From Neofusicoccum parvum (taxonomy: Eukaryota; Ascomycota; Dothideomycetes; Botryosphaeriales; Botryosphaeriaceae), in NCBI GenBank assembly GCA_020912385.1, contig CP087206.1, positions 3,658,001 through 3,722,000 on the forward strand: 64,000 nucleotides of DNA. Reading direction: 5' to 3'. Of this stretch, positions 10,262-21,740 are shown one piece after another (the first letter of the stretch is position 1; each line of letters opens with the position of its first letter). The notes below the pieces were generated by a model. It ran no database searches, was not told the DNA's origin, and worked only from the letters and a program-made list of their open reading frames with translations. A program made the translations under genes and the position numbers.

Positions 10262-11332
10262 TTACCCGAACCGGGGCGGCACATCTGTCAGGCTGGTGAA
10301 CACAGGCTTGTGCTTGTGTGTGTTGACCTCCTCGACCAACTTCCTGATATCCTCCCTCAGCGCATTCACGTTGCGATCCATGGCCTGCACCAGGCGCTCC
10401 AGCTCATCCCCAGTGATCGCGCGAGCCCCGCTGACGCCCAGACGAGCGTGGCTCTCGGAGTGGCTCTTGACGTGGCCCTTCTTGCGAAGAACGTTGGGGG
10501 CGCCGGGGCTAGTTCTGGGCTGTTGTGGGCGCTCATCAGGAGGAAGTGTCGGCGACGGATGGCCAGAGAATCCGTACATTCGCGCCATCTCAGCGGCACC
10601 GCCAGGTGATACAACGCCATCGGCATGCGCCTGGGTCTTTTCCTTCTCCTTGTCTTTCCCGTCCTTCTTCCCCAGCCCGATCTTCCTCATCAGCGAATCC
10701 CTCCTTCTGGCCCTCAGCGGTTGCTGCAGTTCTTCCTTTTCCTTCTCCTTCTCCCCAGCCTCCGCTGCCGCCGTGGCGCTGTCCTGCACACGCCTCACCT
10801 CCAGACATACTTCCCACTCTCGCCGATGCGCATCCTCGAGCATGTCCAACGTCAGCCTCGCTAAGCTCTTCAGCTCCTCGACGCGATCGCGGTAGCGGTC
10901 GCGGTCGTCGCGCATGCTGTCGACGTGCTCGTGCAAGAACCGAATGACCGAATTCGCCGTGCTGAGCTGGGAGCGCATGTGCTGGATGAGGGATTCCGGG
11001 TCCGTGGTTTTCTTCTCACCGCCAGCGCCAAAATTCGACGAGTCGTTCTGCGCCTCAGCCATGCCGTTGACGATGGCTCCGTCAGCGGGTTCCTCGTGGA
11101 TGCCGTCAGAAGTAGTGAGCGCCGCCGCCGACAACAGCCTTGAGGAGCAGTGGCGCGGCTCCAGGCCGCTGGGCGCGAGCGACGAGTGCAACGTGGATGT
11201 GTCGATTTCGCGCGGAGGGAGAGGCATGGCGCCAGCAGGCGCGGTCCGCGGCCGCTGCTGTAGCGGCAGAAGCGACTGCGGCGAGGAGGATTTCCTCCGC
11301 GCCTTGCTGCCTCGTAACCTCGGAAAAGCCAT
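10262..11332 (-). CDS. Uncharacterised coiled-coil protein
   Basis: Single open frame; the first ATG in it is at 11330-11332 (MAFPRLRGSKARRKSSSPQS), giving 356 residues. The N-terminal third is Ser/Pro/Arg-rich and probably disordered. The centre has a long helical segment (SLIQHMRSQLSTANSVIRFL, then HEHVDSMRDDRDRYRDRVEE and ARLTLDMLEDAHRREWEVCL) that looks like a coiled coil. After a Lys/Glu-rich stretch and a Pro-rich linker a second helix follows (ITGDELERLVQAMDRNVNAL, then REDIRKLVEEVNTHKHK). The end FTSLTDVPPRFG looks conserved. There is no catalytic motif or membrane segment. It resembles scaffolding or cytoskeleton-associated fungal proteins only in general build; no function is assigned. 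Confidence 0.75.
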   Translation of the reverse strand: MAFPRLRGSKARRKSSSPQSLLPLQQRPRTAPAGAMPLPPREIDTSTLHSSLAPSGLEPRHCSSRLLSAAALTTSDGIHEEPADGAIVNGMAEAQNDSSNFGAGGEKKTTDPESLIQHMRSQLSTANSVIRFLHEHVDSMRDDRDRYRDRVEELKSLARLTLDMLEDAHRREWEVCLEVRRVQDSATAAAEAGEKEKEKEELQQPLRARRRDSLMRKIGLGKKDGKDKEKEKTQAHADGVVSPGGAAEMARMYGFSGHPSPTLPPDERPQQPRTSPGAPNVLRKKGHVKSHSESHARLGVSGARAITGDELERLVQAMDRNVNALREDIRKLVEEVNTHKHKPVFTSLTDVPPRFG

Positions 11333-12295
11333 GGCCGGTTTGCTCGTAGGTCGCCACGGAAGGAAATGAGAGGAGTTGTTTTGTTTCGGCAATCCTTCAA
11401 GAAAAAGAGGCCGCCCGGCAAAAGGCGGTTTGGGTCTCTGTTCTGGGTTTGGAGTGAACGAAGAGGAAGGCAATGGAAGGTGACGGCCACGTCAAAGAGA
11501 TCCCGCTCATGAAAGTAGCACCGGGAACCTCACCGGGCCTGCTGCTCGCAAGTGAACGCCCTCGTGGACGCTCGGCCAGCGCGTCCAGCAGACGCGTTCA
11601 CGTGAAGCTATCGGCGAGGACCGGAGATGGGCAATGCGCTTTGGGGCTTCGCCTGGGGGCTTAGCGTCGGGCCTTTTCGTCGAGATTGGGCTCTGGGAGG
11701 GAAGGCTGCTCCCGGCTTTAGAGGAAAGTGGGAAGAAGTAGTCGTGGAGCGGTGAAGTAGATTTAAGCGCGCGAGGCGCTGCGAAGGACCGACTGATTTA
11801 GAAATGTTCGCTTAGTGTGGATGATCGTTTTTCTTTTCTAGCTCGTGGGCGCGTACAGCTGTGGATTATACATGCGCTCAACTAGGAAATGCTCGCTGCC
11901 ACCCTAGTTGGTTGCGGCGGTTGTTTGGCGTGGTCCTGGCCCTCCCGTAGGATTGTTAGCTGGCAGTCAAAGCGTTGAAATTTCACCGGGCAAACGCAGG
12001 GTTCTTTTTTGTGAACTGGAAATGAAATTGCGCTTAAATACATTGGCCCCATTGACAGCCCCCAATTCCGCCGCCATGAGACCAAGGAGCCGAGCCGGTG
12101 TATCAACTGCGGAAACAAAGGAAAAAGGTCGCGCAGCGATGAGGTGGTCTCGAGAATGCACTAGAGTTTTCCCATTTGAAATCGCCGTTTTTGGAGGTCA
12201 CGCATGCTCTATTATACATCTCTAAAAACGTCACCATCATCAGCGACGCTCTAATCAACGGGATAGATTAGAACGTACTCCCTCGGTTCCCCTGC
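11333..12295. other. Intergenic
   Basis: 5' flank of the coiled-coil gene and 3' flank of ATP1. Short ORFs only; no RNA gene or repeat recognised. Confidence 0.5.
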
Positions 12296-13363
12296 TTACA
12301 AGAAGCTCTTGGTGAAAGTCTGGACAACGTCCTTGAGCTTGCCCTCGAGCTCCTTGCTCAGAGCACCCTCACGCTCGATCTGGGCGAGGAGCTCAGACTC
12401 GTTGCTCTTGAGGTGAGCAAGGAAGTCAGACTCCCACTGGAGAATCTTGGCGACGGGAACGTTGTCAAGGAAACCGTTGACACCAGCGTAGATGAGGGGA
12501 ACCATCTCGTTGACGGCCATGGGAGAGTACTGCTTCTGCTTGAGCAGCTCAGTCAGACGCTCACCACGGTTGAGGGTCTGCTTGGTGGCGGCGTCCAGAT
12601 CGGAACCGAACTGAGCGAAAGCAGCGACCTCACGGTACTGGGCCAAGAAGAGCTTCAGAGAACCAGCGACTTGCTTCATGGCCTTGAGCTGGGCAGCGGA
12701 ACCGACACGGGAGACGGAAAGACCGACGTTGATGGCGGGGCGGACACCCTTGTAGAAGAGCTCGGACTCCAAGAAGATCTGGCCGTCGGTGATGGAAATG
12801 ACGTTGGTGGGAATGTAGGCAGACACATCACCACCCTGGGTCTCAATGATGGGAAGGGCGGTCAGGGAACCACCGCCGTGCTTGTCGCTCATCTTGGCAG
12901 CACGCTCAAGAAGACGAGAGTGAAGGTAGAAGACACTGGTGCTTGTCAGTTTTAGGTCCTTGTGAACGGGGTTCAGATATACTCACTCGCCGGGGTAGGC
13001 CTCACGACCGGGGGGACGACGGAGCAGAAGCGACATCTGACGGTAGGCAACGGCCTGCTTGGACAGGTCGTCGTAGACAATGACAGCGTGCTTGCCGTTG
13101 TCACGGAACCACTCACCCATGGAGCAGCCAGTGAAGGGAGCAATGTACTGCAGGGGAGCGGCCTCGGAGGCAGTGGCAGCGACGATGATGGAGTACTTCA
13201 TGGCGTCGTTCTCCTCGAGGGTCTTGACGAGCTGGGCGACGGTGGAACGCTTCTGACCGACGGCGACGTAGACGCAGTAAAGCTTCTTGGTCTCGTCGTT
13301 GGTGTTGTTCCACCTCTTCTGGTTGAGCATGGCGTCGAGAGCGACGGCAGTCTTGCCGGTCTG

Positions 13364-13396
<33 letters not shown>

Positions 13397-14353
13397 GCCA
13401 ATGGGGACCATGGCGTCGACGGACTTGAGACCGGTCTGGACGGGCTGGTTGACAGAGCGACGGGGCAGGATACCGGGGGCCTTGAGCTGAGCACGGCGCT
13501 TCTCGGTGGTCTTGATGGGGCCCTTGCCATCGATGGGGTTACCGAGGGCATCGACCACACGGCCAAGAAGGGCCTCGCCGACGGGAACGTCGACCTGATC
13601 GCTGTCAGTTGTGGTCCAGAGATCGCCATTGAAGCCTTGGAATACGCACAATCTCGCCGGTACGCTTGACGGTCTCACCCTCCTTGACGAGACGGTCGGA
13701 ACCGAAAAGCACAACACCGACCTGGCCGGCCTCAAGGTTCATGCACATGCCCTTGACGCCAGAGGCGAACCTGGATAGAGGTTAGAAGGCGAAGCTTGAG
13801 AAGCGCCGATTTCGGACAACTTACTCGACCAGCTCCTCGGCCTGGACATTGCTCATGCCATGGACACGGGCGATACCGTCACTAGACACCAATTATCAGA
13901 TAAACCGTTTCCTGCTGCCATTGCGACGTCATGGAGTCGTCCAGAGCAACGTACCCAACTGACAAAACTTTGCCCGTCTCCGCAAGGGAAATTTCTTGGC
14001 TTTGTCCGCGAATGCGCTGCTCGAGGATGGAGGAAACCTCGGTGGGTTGGGCCTTGGCGTCGGCGGCATAGTTGCGGAGCTGGTTGGCGACGGCGGGCGA
14101 GCGGGCAGCCTGCGGAAAACCTCGTCAGCCGGTGTTCGGCAATAGCTTCACAACATCGCAACGCAGACCGCAGCGCTGCATTTCATCGAGGCAATCCGAG
14201 AAGCAGCTCGGCACAGGTCGATGCGACAACGGTAGATGCAGACTGCGATGAACAATGGCGGCAGAGGTCGATGGAAAGACTTACAGCGAACCTGGTCGTC
14301 GAAGCGACAGCGCCTGCGCGCTTCGCTGACTGTCTGAGAGCCGTGCGGAACAT
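12296..14353 (-). CDS. ATP1: Mitochondrial F1Fo-ATP synthase subunit alpha
   Basis: Non-catalytic alpha subunit of the F1 head of ATP synthase in the mitochondrial matrix. Six exons on the minus strand. Exon 1 (14285-14353) encodes the start of a basic presequence ([20 protein letters not shown]); a 175-nt intron follows. Later exons give [60 protein letters not shown], the P-loop [14 protein letters not shown], the strand [20 protein letters not shown] and [20 protein letters not shown]. The last exon (12296-12935) carries [20 protein letters not shown] and [20 protein letters not shown] and runs to the conserved helical C-terminus. Length is the usual roughly 550 residues. All introns have GT-AG ends. 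Highly conserved; identification is secure. A foldback repeat lies about 470 bp upstream of the start. Confidence 0.97.
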
Positions 14354-16078
14354 CTTGGTACTTCAGAAAGCTCCTTTCGATAGCTCCGCTACCAATTGAG
14401 ATTGAAGCAGGAGGGGGAGAGGGGAGATGGTGATGGCGAAGCTGGTGGTAGAAGAGCGTGTCGCCGGCAGGTGGAAACTCCTCCCGTCAAGTTCGGAAGT
14501 TGCGCTAACCGAACTTGCAGCTAGGTCACGGGGCGCCAAGCCAGGCATTCGCGCGCCGCAAGTGCCGCAGCCTGTTGCTCCCTTCTGCCCATGCTCTCAA
14601 CTGTATCAGCCGCTTCCTCAGTGCTCGGACGGTGTTGCACGACAAGTGCTGCCGCAATGCCTTCACTCTGTGCTCTCTCAACCACGCCGAGCAGCGCAGT
14701 GTTCTCCTGCCCAACTTCCGCGGTCCTCCACTCGCCCGTTCTGCCGCCGAGATTTCCCGGCCCCAGGTTCGCGCATGCATGTACCTCGTACTGCCGCTCC
14801 GCTCCGCGATTGGCAACATACGAGGCCGGTTCGGATGGAATTGCAACACGTCCCTTTCACACATGGGCAGTTGAAGCATTCGTCCGGACGCAGATGTGCA
14901 GTGAAAGGAAAGCCAACTACGTCCGGATGAATGCTTCAAATGCCCACGAAGGTAGGCACGTGTTGCAATACTACCCGAACCGACCTCCAATAATCATCCT
15001 CGCAAGCTTCTTATCCTTATGTGCCTTATGCCGCAGCCGCGCCATGGCATATGATCCATAGCTGTCGAAGTAGATGAAAAGCATTGCCTTGTCCGCTTCG
15101 CATTAACAGTAGCTATTTCAGGTTGCGAGTTCGCCTTCAATGCAATGGAAATGCAATTCGCACGCAGTATCATAACTGGCTACGCGCCCACAAAGCAAGC
15201 TAAATAAAGCAGTATCTCATATCTGCGGAAGCAACCCATAGCTATCAGCCATAGCCATCAGTCACGGCTGGTATTGACTTTTCTTCAGAATCCCTCTCCA
15301 GCTTGAGCACAGCCCCCCACCCAATTATCCTCACCTTAGATACGTCTTGTTAGCTTTGGCTCTGTTATATATCCATCGTTCTTTTCGTGAAGCTTTATAT
15401 CTTGCATTCTTTCACACATCCAATGCATACCGCAGCCTCGCCGTGGCCTATGTGGAAATGATTTGATTCAATCACTAAAGCTATCCGAAGGAATCCTTAA
15501 ATCTCCACATAGGTAGCTTGCAACGGAGAACACCTCTCTGAACGCGGTGGTGGAGTGGCCTGATAGATCACTAAATTCACCAAGAGCTTGAAGCGAGGTG
15601 CCGTAAAGCTAGGAATATCCCCATACCCGACGAGATGGATGAGGATCTTTGATCTCGTAAGATAGTGGGGCACGGGCTGGGGGAACAGTCTCCAATCGTG
15701 GAACACAGCGGCTAAAGTGCAAGTTGACACCCCATGCAGCACGCATGCGCTTGTACGCACTTCGCATGAGACCACCTGTACACTGTCACACGACGTATAT
15801 TTCGAGCGGCTTTATTCGTATACAGCTATCTACACGTTTGCCACGGCGCTTTGCACATTCAATTTCGACCGTCTTGCTCTTCGGGTAGTTCTGTAACAGC
15901 TTCAGATCCATACTAATGAGTGGAAAGCCAACGCATTTCCTCGCACTGCGGTTCGCACATCACCTAGGTGCCGATGTTTGGGATATTCTTGGTGGATTTG
16001 TTGAGCACATACGCGCCCTTCAAGCAGTGCGCAGCCCACGATCGTTCCGGGTGGGTCGGGCACTGCGAGCATTTGCAC
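14354..16078. other. Intergenic with one foldback element
   Basis: Promoter region of ATP1 and 3' flank of the Mpo1-like gene. Apart from the 170-bp foldback repeat at 14821-14990 only unsupported short ORFs are present. Confidence 0.5.
14821..14990. mobile_element. MITE-like foldback element, copy A
   Basis: About 72-bp imperfect inverted repeats flank a short centre. The left arm begins CGAGGCCGGTTCGGATGG and ends GTCCGGACGCAG; the right arm, read in reverse complement, begins GGAGGTCGGTTCGGG and carries the same ATTGCAACACGT and TTTGAAGCATTCATCCGGAC blocks. TA stands directly left (14819-14820) and right (14991-14992), compatible with a TA target duplication. No ORF. This is the best-preserved copy in the window. 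Confidence 0.8.
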
Positions 16079-16835
16079 TCAGTGCGCGTTGCCATTTGCG
16101 CCACCGTTGGCTGCCTTCTTCTTCGCCTTCTCGTCCTTGAACTTCTTGAGGTTTACTTGGACGGCCGAGTCAATCCTGCTCTTGAGCTCTGGGCGGTAGC
16201 CAAAGTGGAAGAGAACCTCGAGCCAGACAAAAAACGGTGCCAGGAACAGAGCCTGGACGATGTTGTCCAGCAGTGCGGGCGCGCGACCCTCAAACTTTCC
16301 GTGTCCGATGAACTGCGCGATCCATGCAACGACGTGAACCCCTATGGCGTAGTGGTTGGCCGTCGCGCCATACGTTGCGAGTAGATGCTGGACGGTTGCA
16401 GTGCCAGCAAAGATCAACGGGGCTAGAAGACCTCCAGCTACAGGCTCCATCAGGATATAGAGGACGGAATAGAGTGCCGCGAAGATGGTTCCAGCGTTTA
16501 GCGGGAGATTGGGGATCGAGAGGGCATCGGGAACGGTGATCGCCGGAGTGTTCGCAAGCTGTGCACAGTGGTCAGACACTGCCGGTGCAGCGACGGTAAC
16601 CAAGTCCTTACAAACAGGAAGGCGGTCATCATAATCAGAGGCACGCAGGTGATGTGAACACCGATGTTCACCTAGGATGCGCCGTCAGCACGGACACGGG
16701 GGCTTGTGCCTGATCCGGGGAGAAACCATACGGGATTGTGGTGGTAGCTCCCATACTGCAAAAGTCAGCGCAAGCGCGGGGCGTGGTGTGACAGCAACGT
16801 ACGAAGGTGAGCTGCTTCTCGAGATTCAGAGCCAT
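16079..16835 (-). CDS. Mpo1-like 2-hydroxy fatty acid dioxygenase (DUF962)
   Basis: Member of the Mpo1/YGL010w family. The yeast enzyme is an Fe(II)-dependent ER-membrane dioxygenase in the alpha-oxidation step of phytosphingosine breakdown. Four exons (16803-16835, 16732-16755, 16612-16671, 16079-16558) give 198 residues. The N-terminus reads MALNLEKQLTFYGSYHHNPV, then NIGVHITCVPLIMMTAFLFL; the His-rich HHNP...NIGVH motif is the family hallmark and probable metal site. A second His cluster appears as HYAIGVHVVAWIAQFIGHG. Several hydrophobic helices fit a multi-pass ER protein. The C-terminus is Lys-rich (KKFKDEKAKKKAANGG), a possible ER-retention type tail. Exon 2 is only 24 nt and codes for YGSYHHNP. 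The gene is divergent from RPB7. Confidence 0.88.
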
Positions 16836-17588
16836 GGTGTAGTTGGGCGAGTTGCGCCGGATGCGGGGAGGAGAGGTGCACAAAGAGACAAACCTCGGCG
16901 GGTTTAATAGATGGCTACATCAAGCAGATCCAAGGCCGACGGTCCCGAGGTAGGATACACGCTGGGAGACGAGAAGAGGAGTGATCTCGCGACGTTCCAG
17001 GCAGGTGGAGGGGAAGCAACGTCAAGCGAGGCCGAGCAGCTCATCCGGCGAATTCCACGGGCCCCGGCCGCCCACTCCCAGCCGTCCTTCGCCGCCCGCC
17101 CACAGCCCGTCACATGTGCTCGCGACTCGCGCAAAGCTTTCCCGTTGCAGCGCAGCGCAACACCGAGCATCGCTGCCCGAGCCTGTGATCGTTCCCTGCC
17201 GCACCACCACCGCCATCCGGTGCGCGTCGCGAACAGTCTTGCTATTCACTTGTCGGAGGGAGTCTCGCGTCGCCGTCGCAGCGCACGCACCGGCGTTGGA
17301 GGTCGTAGGGGCACGGCCTGCGCGCATGGAATATCGGTAGCTCGAAGCTCGACAACCGCGACTTGGAGCACCACGCACACCCTAACACCCGCAGCCCACA
17401 CTCGCTCCTCGCCGCGCACCAACACCTCCGGCCTGTAACCAACCCGGGTGCGTCGCATTGCCATTGGACACACCCCGCCAGCGCCGTCGCTCCGCCCCGC
17501 CGCGCGCCGCAGACCACCTCGCTACGAATAGCCTCACGCCTCACAGCCGGAGCGAGACTCATCGACCGCCCTACGCAATACACCCACC
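16836..17588. promoter_or_regulatory. Divergent promoter region, Mpo1-like / RPB7
   Basis: 753 bp between two divergent start codons, GC-rich with many short spurious ORFs. I see no TATA box or other clear element. Confidence 0.45.
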
Positions 17589-18263
17589 ATGTTCTTCCTC
17601 CACGAACTCGAGCGCACCATTACGCTCCACCCGTCATTCCTAGGCCCGAACGTGCACGAGTACATCGAGGACCGCCTAAAGCAGGATGTCGAGGGCATTC
17701 AGATCGAGAACTACTACATCATCTGCGTGATGGACTCTCAAGACAAGTCGGAGGGTCGCGTGCTGCCGGGTACCGGATACATAGAGTACAATGTCCACTT
17801 CAAGGCCATTGTCTGGCGTCCGTTCAAGGGAGAGATCGTAAGTTGCAGGCCGGCCCCCGGGCTCTAGGCAGCATTGACCCTGGATTTTAGCTGGACGGCG
17901 TAGTGTCCGCGGTTGTCGACTCCGGCTTCTTCGTGGATGTTGGGCCTCTGAATGTCTTTGTTGCTTCTAGTGTGCGTAACCAAAGCCTCCACGGACAAAG
18001 GCGGGCGCTGACGTGCGGTAGATGATCCCTAGCTCGATCAAGTACGACGGTAACGCCACGCCGCCGCAGTGGACGGACAACGCGGACCAAGTCATCGAGA
18101 AGGGCACGCACATCCGCGTCAAGATCAAGGGTATCCGTACCGAGCTGGGCAACATGTACGCGATTGCGACGATCAAGGAGGATTACCTTGGGTAAGTCAA
18201 CCCCCCACCGCCTGCAGGATTACATGGTTCTAAGAAGCATCTGCTAGACCCCTCGGCGGCTGA
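17589..18263 (+). CDS. RPB7: DNA-directed RNA polymerase II subunit Rpb7
   Basis: Stalk subunit of RNA polymerase II (with Rpb4), nuclear, also linked to mRNA export and decay. Four exons (17589-17837, 17891-17971, 18022-18191, 18248-18263) give exactly 171 residues, the same length as yeast Rpb7. N-terminal RNP domain: MFFLHELERTITLHPSFLGP, GYIEYNVHFKAIVWRPFKGE; C-terminal S1/OB domain: LDGVVSAVVDSGFFVDVGPL, QVIEKGTHIRVKIKGIRTEL and MYAIATIKEDYLG. The last exon contributes only 16 nt (end of LGPLGG and the stop). All three introns are GT-AG and 50-56 nt. Identification rests on match over the whole length and correct domain order. Confidence 0.96.
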
Positions 18264-18916
18264 GGTTATCGGGCGAGGCATGGGAAGGTCGAGTTTCTGG
18301 TCAAGTCTATACCCGGCGGGGATGGTGTAGGGCTTTGCGCAAGGCAGGATGGAAGGTGGCGTCCCTTCTCAGTGGTCCTGCCACGATGGATGATCAATGA
18401 AAGCGGCCATGTGGAGCACTCGGCATCACAGCTGCCGGACCCCGCGGAGCACTTATTTTCTGCAAGATCCACGCTGGTGGCCGCAACTTTGATCAACGTG
18501 GCAATCTGTAGAATACGAGTTTAGCACGAGCAGGTGGCCTGAGCTGCAGAGTTCACGGCGACTTGCGGCAAAAGTCAAAACGGCAGCGCGGAGTCTTTGG
18601 TCCAAACAAGAAATGGGCGAGTCGCCGCATGAAGTGGTCAATAGCGGTCTGGTGGTCAGCCCCAATAAAGCATTTTCTTGGCGGCGCTCACACCCCGGAG
18701 CTAGTTGAGACCGGAGGATCCAGCATCCTTCGAGCGTGACAAGGACTGGTCTGCTGAAACGTGTCTGCGCCCTCGCCTGCTCGCTCGACAAAAACACGCC
18801 GAGTCCGCCGCGGTCGCCTTCAGTTTGGTAGTGCCAACGGACGCTACTTCGGAATGCTGCACGTCGCCAACGCCCCCGTCTGAGCTCCTCCACGTACCCC
18901 ACACACCCGCGCCGCC
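18264..18916. other. Intergenic
   Basis: 3' flank of RPB7 and promoter of the dipeptidyl aminopeptidase gene. No TATA box or RNA gene seen. Confidence 0.45.
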
Positions 18917-21740
18917 ATGTCGAAGGAGCGCGCCATCAACGACGAGGAGACCCAGCCTCTCACCAAGGAGGGCGCCGCCTTCAGGCAGTCGCAAGACGAC
19001 GCGCGCCGTTCCGCCGACTCCGACTCGACCACTTCGCTCGTTTTCGAGGGCATCAATAGTGCCTACGCAAAGGACCAGCTCCCCGAAGCCTACTCCGACT
19101 TCAACTCCACGTCGCGCCGCCCGCAGGGGGAGGAATTCGACGTCGAGGATGGACCATACTACGGTGTGAGGCCCGCCGACAAGAAGCTTCGCCGTTGGCT
19201 GTGGATACTCGGTGTCGTGTGCATCGCTGGCTGGGTGTTCGCCTTGTTCGCCTTCCTGTCGAAGGGTGCCTACAAGCACTCCTCCAGCAAGCCGCACGAC
19301 CCGCTCGCTACATCATCTAGGGGTTCGGGGAAAAAGGTCACACTGGATCAGGTGTTGAAGGGAGAATGGAGCGCACAGCGGCATGATCTGTCTTGGATTC
19401 CTGGTCCGAACGGGGAGGATGGGCTGCTGTTGGAGAAGGGCGGTTCGACAAAGGGTTTCCTGGTCGTGGAAGACGTCCGTAATCGCGAAGGAAAGGAGCT
19501 CTCGGCAAATGCGACGGTTCTGATGAAGAAGGGTGGTTTCTACGTCGGCGAGCGTTGGGTGGCTCCGTACGACGTCTGGCCGAGCCCGGATTTCAAGAAG
19601 GTGCTGGTCATGTCGGAGAAGGAGCACAACTGGAGGCATTCTTTCTATGGACACTACTGGATCTTTGATGTCGATTCACAAAGTGCTCAGGCGTTGGACC
19701 CCATGGATCCAGAGGGAAGGATCCAGTTGGCTTCGTGGTCTCCGAAATCGGATGCTATTGTCTTCACGAGGGACAACAACATGTTCTTGCGTAGACTGGA
19801 TACAAAGACTGTCACAAGGATTACGGACGACGGAGGCGAAAACCTCTTCTACGGTGTCCCGGACTGGGTTTACGAAGAGGAGGTCTTTGGTGACAACAGC
19901 GCTACGTGGTGGTCCAACGATGGCAAGTACATCGCATTCCTCCGGACAAACGAGTCGATGGTTCCTACATACCCGGTTCAGTACTTTATCTCCCGGCCCA
20001 GCGGAACGCAGCCAGCGCCTGGCGAGGAGAACTACCCTGAAGTACGAGAGATCAAGTACCCCAAGGCCGGAGCACCCAACCCTATCGTCAACCTGCAATT
20101 TTTCGACATCGCCAAGAATGAAGTCTTCTCAGTCAACATCACAGACGACTTTGTTGATGACGATCGCCTGATTACAGAAGTTGTTTGGGCTGACGGCAAG
20201 CAAGTCCTCGTCCGTGGAACAAACCGCGAGAGCGATTTGCTTCAGATGACCCTGATTGATGTCGAGACGCGGAAAGGTGGGATCGTGCGGAGAACTGATG
20301 TGAAAGGTCTCGACGGAGGATGGATGGAGGTCTCCCACACTACTACTTTCATCCCAGCGGACCCTGAAAACGGCCGCCCGCATGACGGATATATCGACAC
20401 TGTTATCCACAACGGCTATGACCATATTGGTTACTTCACACCCATGGATGCTAAGGATCCAATCTTGCTTACGGAAGGAAACTGGGAGGTTGTCGAAGCT
20501 CCATCCGCCGTTGACCTCAAAAAGAACTACGTCTATTACGTGTCGACCAAGGAAAGCTCCATCCAGAGACATGTTTACCGTGTGAAGCTCGACGGTAGTG
20601 GAACCGAGGCTCTCACAGATACTAGCAAGGAAGGATATTATGACGCCAAGTTTTCGACCGGTGGAAGCTACGCGTTGCTTTCCTACCAGGGCCCCGATAT
20701 TCCGTGGCAGAAGGTCATCAGCACGCCGAGCGCCTCGGAGCCATATGAGAGTCTCGTCGAGGATAACCCGCTACTCAAGAAGAAGGCAAGCCAACACGAG
20801 TTGCCCATTATGGTCTACTCCACCATGACTGTCGACGACACGGAGTTGAACATTGTAGAGTATCGCCCACCACACTTCGACAAGCACAAGAAGTACCCCG
20901 TTCTATTCCACATGTACAACGGACCCGGAAGCCAGCAGGTAACCAAGAAGTTCTCTGTCGATTTCTCCTCGTACATTGCCTCCTCTCTCGGCTACATTGT
21001 CGTCACAGTCGACGGGCGCGGCACAGGCTTCATCGGACGTGATGCACGCGTGATTGTGCGTGGCAACCTGGGTTATTACGAAGCGCACGACCAAATCAGC
21101 GCAGCCAAGATGTGGGCTGCTAAGCCGTATGTCGACGAGAAGAAGATGTCCATCTGGGGCTGGAGCTATGGCGGCTTCATGACACTCAAAGTCCTCGAGC
21201 GCGACGCGGGAGAGACGTTCAAATACGGTATGGCCGTAGCGCCCGTCACCGACTGGCACTACTACGACTCCATCTACACTGAGCGCTACATGCACACGCC
21301 GCAAAACAACCCGGATGGCTACCGCGATTCCACCATCTCCAACGCCACCGCTCTCGCTCAGAACGTGCGGTTCCTGCTCATGCACGGTGTCGCGGATGAC
21401 AACGTTCACATGCAGAACAGCCTTTGGCTTCTAGATCGTCTAGACTTGGCGGGCGTGGAGAATTACGACGTTCACGTCTTCCCAGACTCGGATCACAGTA
21501 TCTACTTCCACAATGCGAACAGGATCGTCTATGATAGTAAGTGTCCCCTCTCCCGTCTCCTCCCACATGCCATATCTTTGGGGAACAACCGCATTGACCA
21601 AACGCGCAGAATTAAGTACCTGGCTTATCAACGCTTTCAACGGTGAGTGGCTCCGCACGGAGGACCCATGGCCGATTCAGCAGAAGGGGGATGTGGTGCT
21701 TGAGAGAGATGAGAATGAGCTGCCCTACGTGAAAATGTAG
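18917..21740 (+). CDS. dapB: Dipeptidyl aminopeptidase B (type II vacuolar membrane serine peptidase)
   Basis: Peptidase family S9B: removes X-Pro or X-Ala dipeptides; the fungal enzyme sits in the vacuolar membrane. Two exons (18917-21536, 21610-21740) give 916 residues. Residues 1-92 are a hydrophilic cytosolic tail, followed by one membrane anchor at about 93-115 ([20 protein letters not shown]). A lumenal beta-propeller with [20 protein letters not shown] (the Glu pair that binds the substrate N-terminus) precedes the alpha/beta-hydrolase domain. Catalytic triad by spacing and motif: Ser750 in GWSYGGF, Asp828 in GVADDNVH, His860 in [10 protein letters not shown]; spacings of 78 and 32 residues equal those of DPP IV. 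The second exon gives [14 protein letters not shown] and the end. Many Asn-X-Ser/Thr sites fit a lumenal glycoprotein. Confidence 0.95.

Noticed and set aside
12413..13669. Long plus-strand ORFs (180 and 235 codons) with Gly/Val/Leu-rich translations
   Set aside because: Exact antisense of ATP1 exons; product of strong codon bias in a conserved gene.
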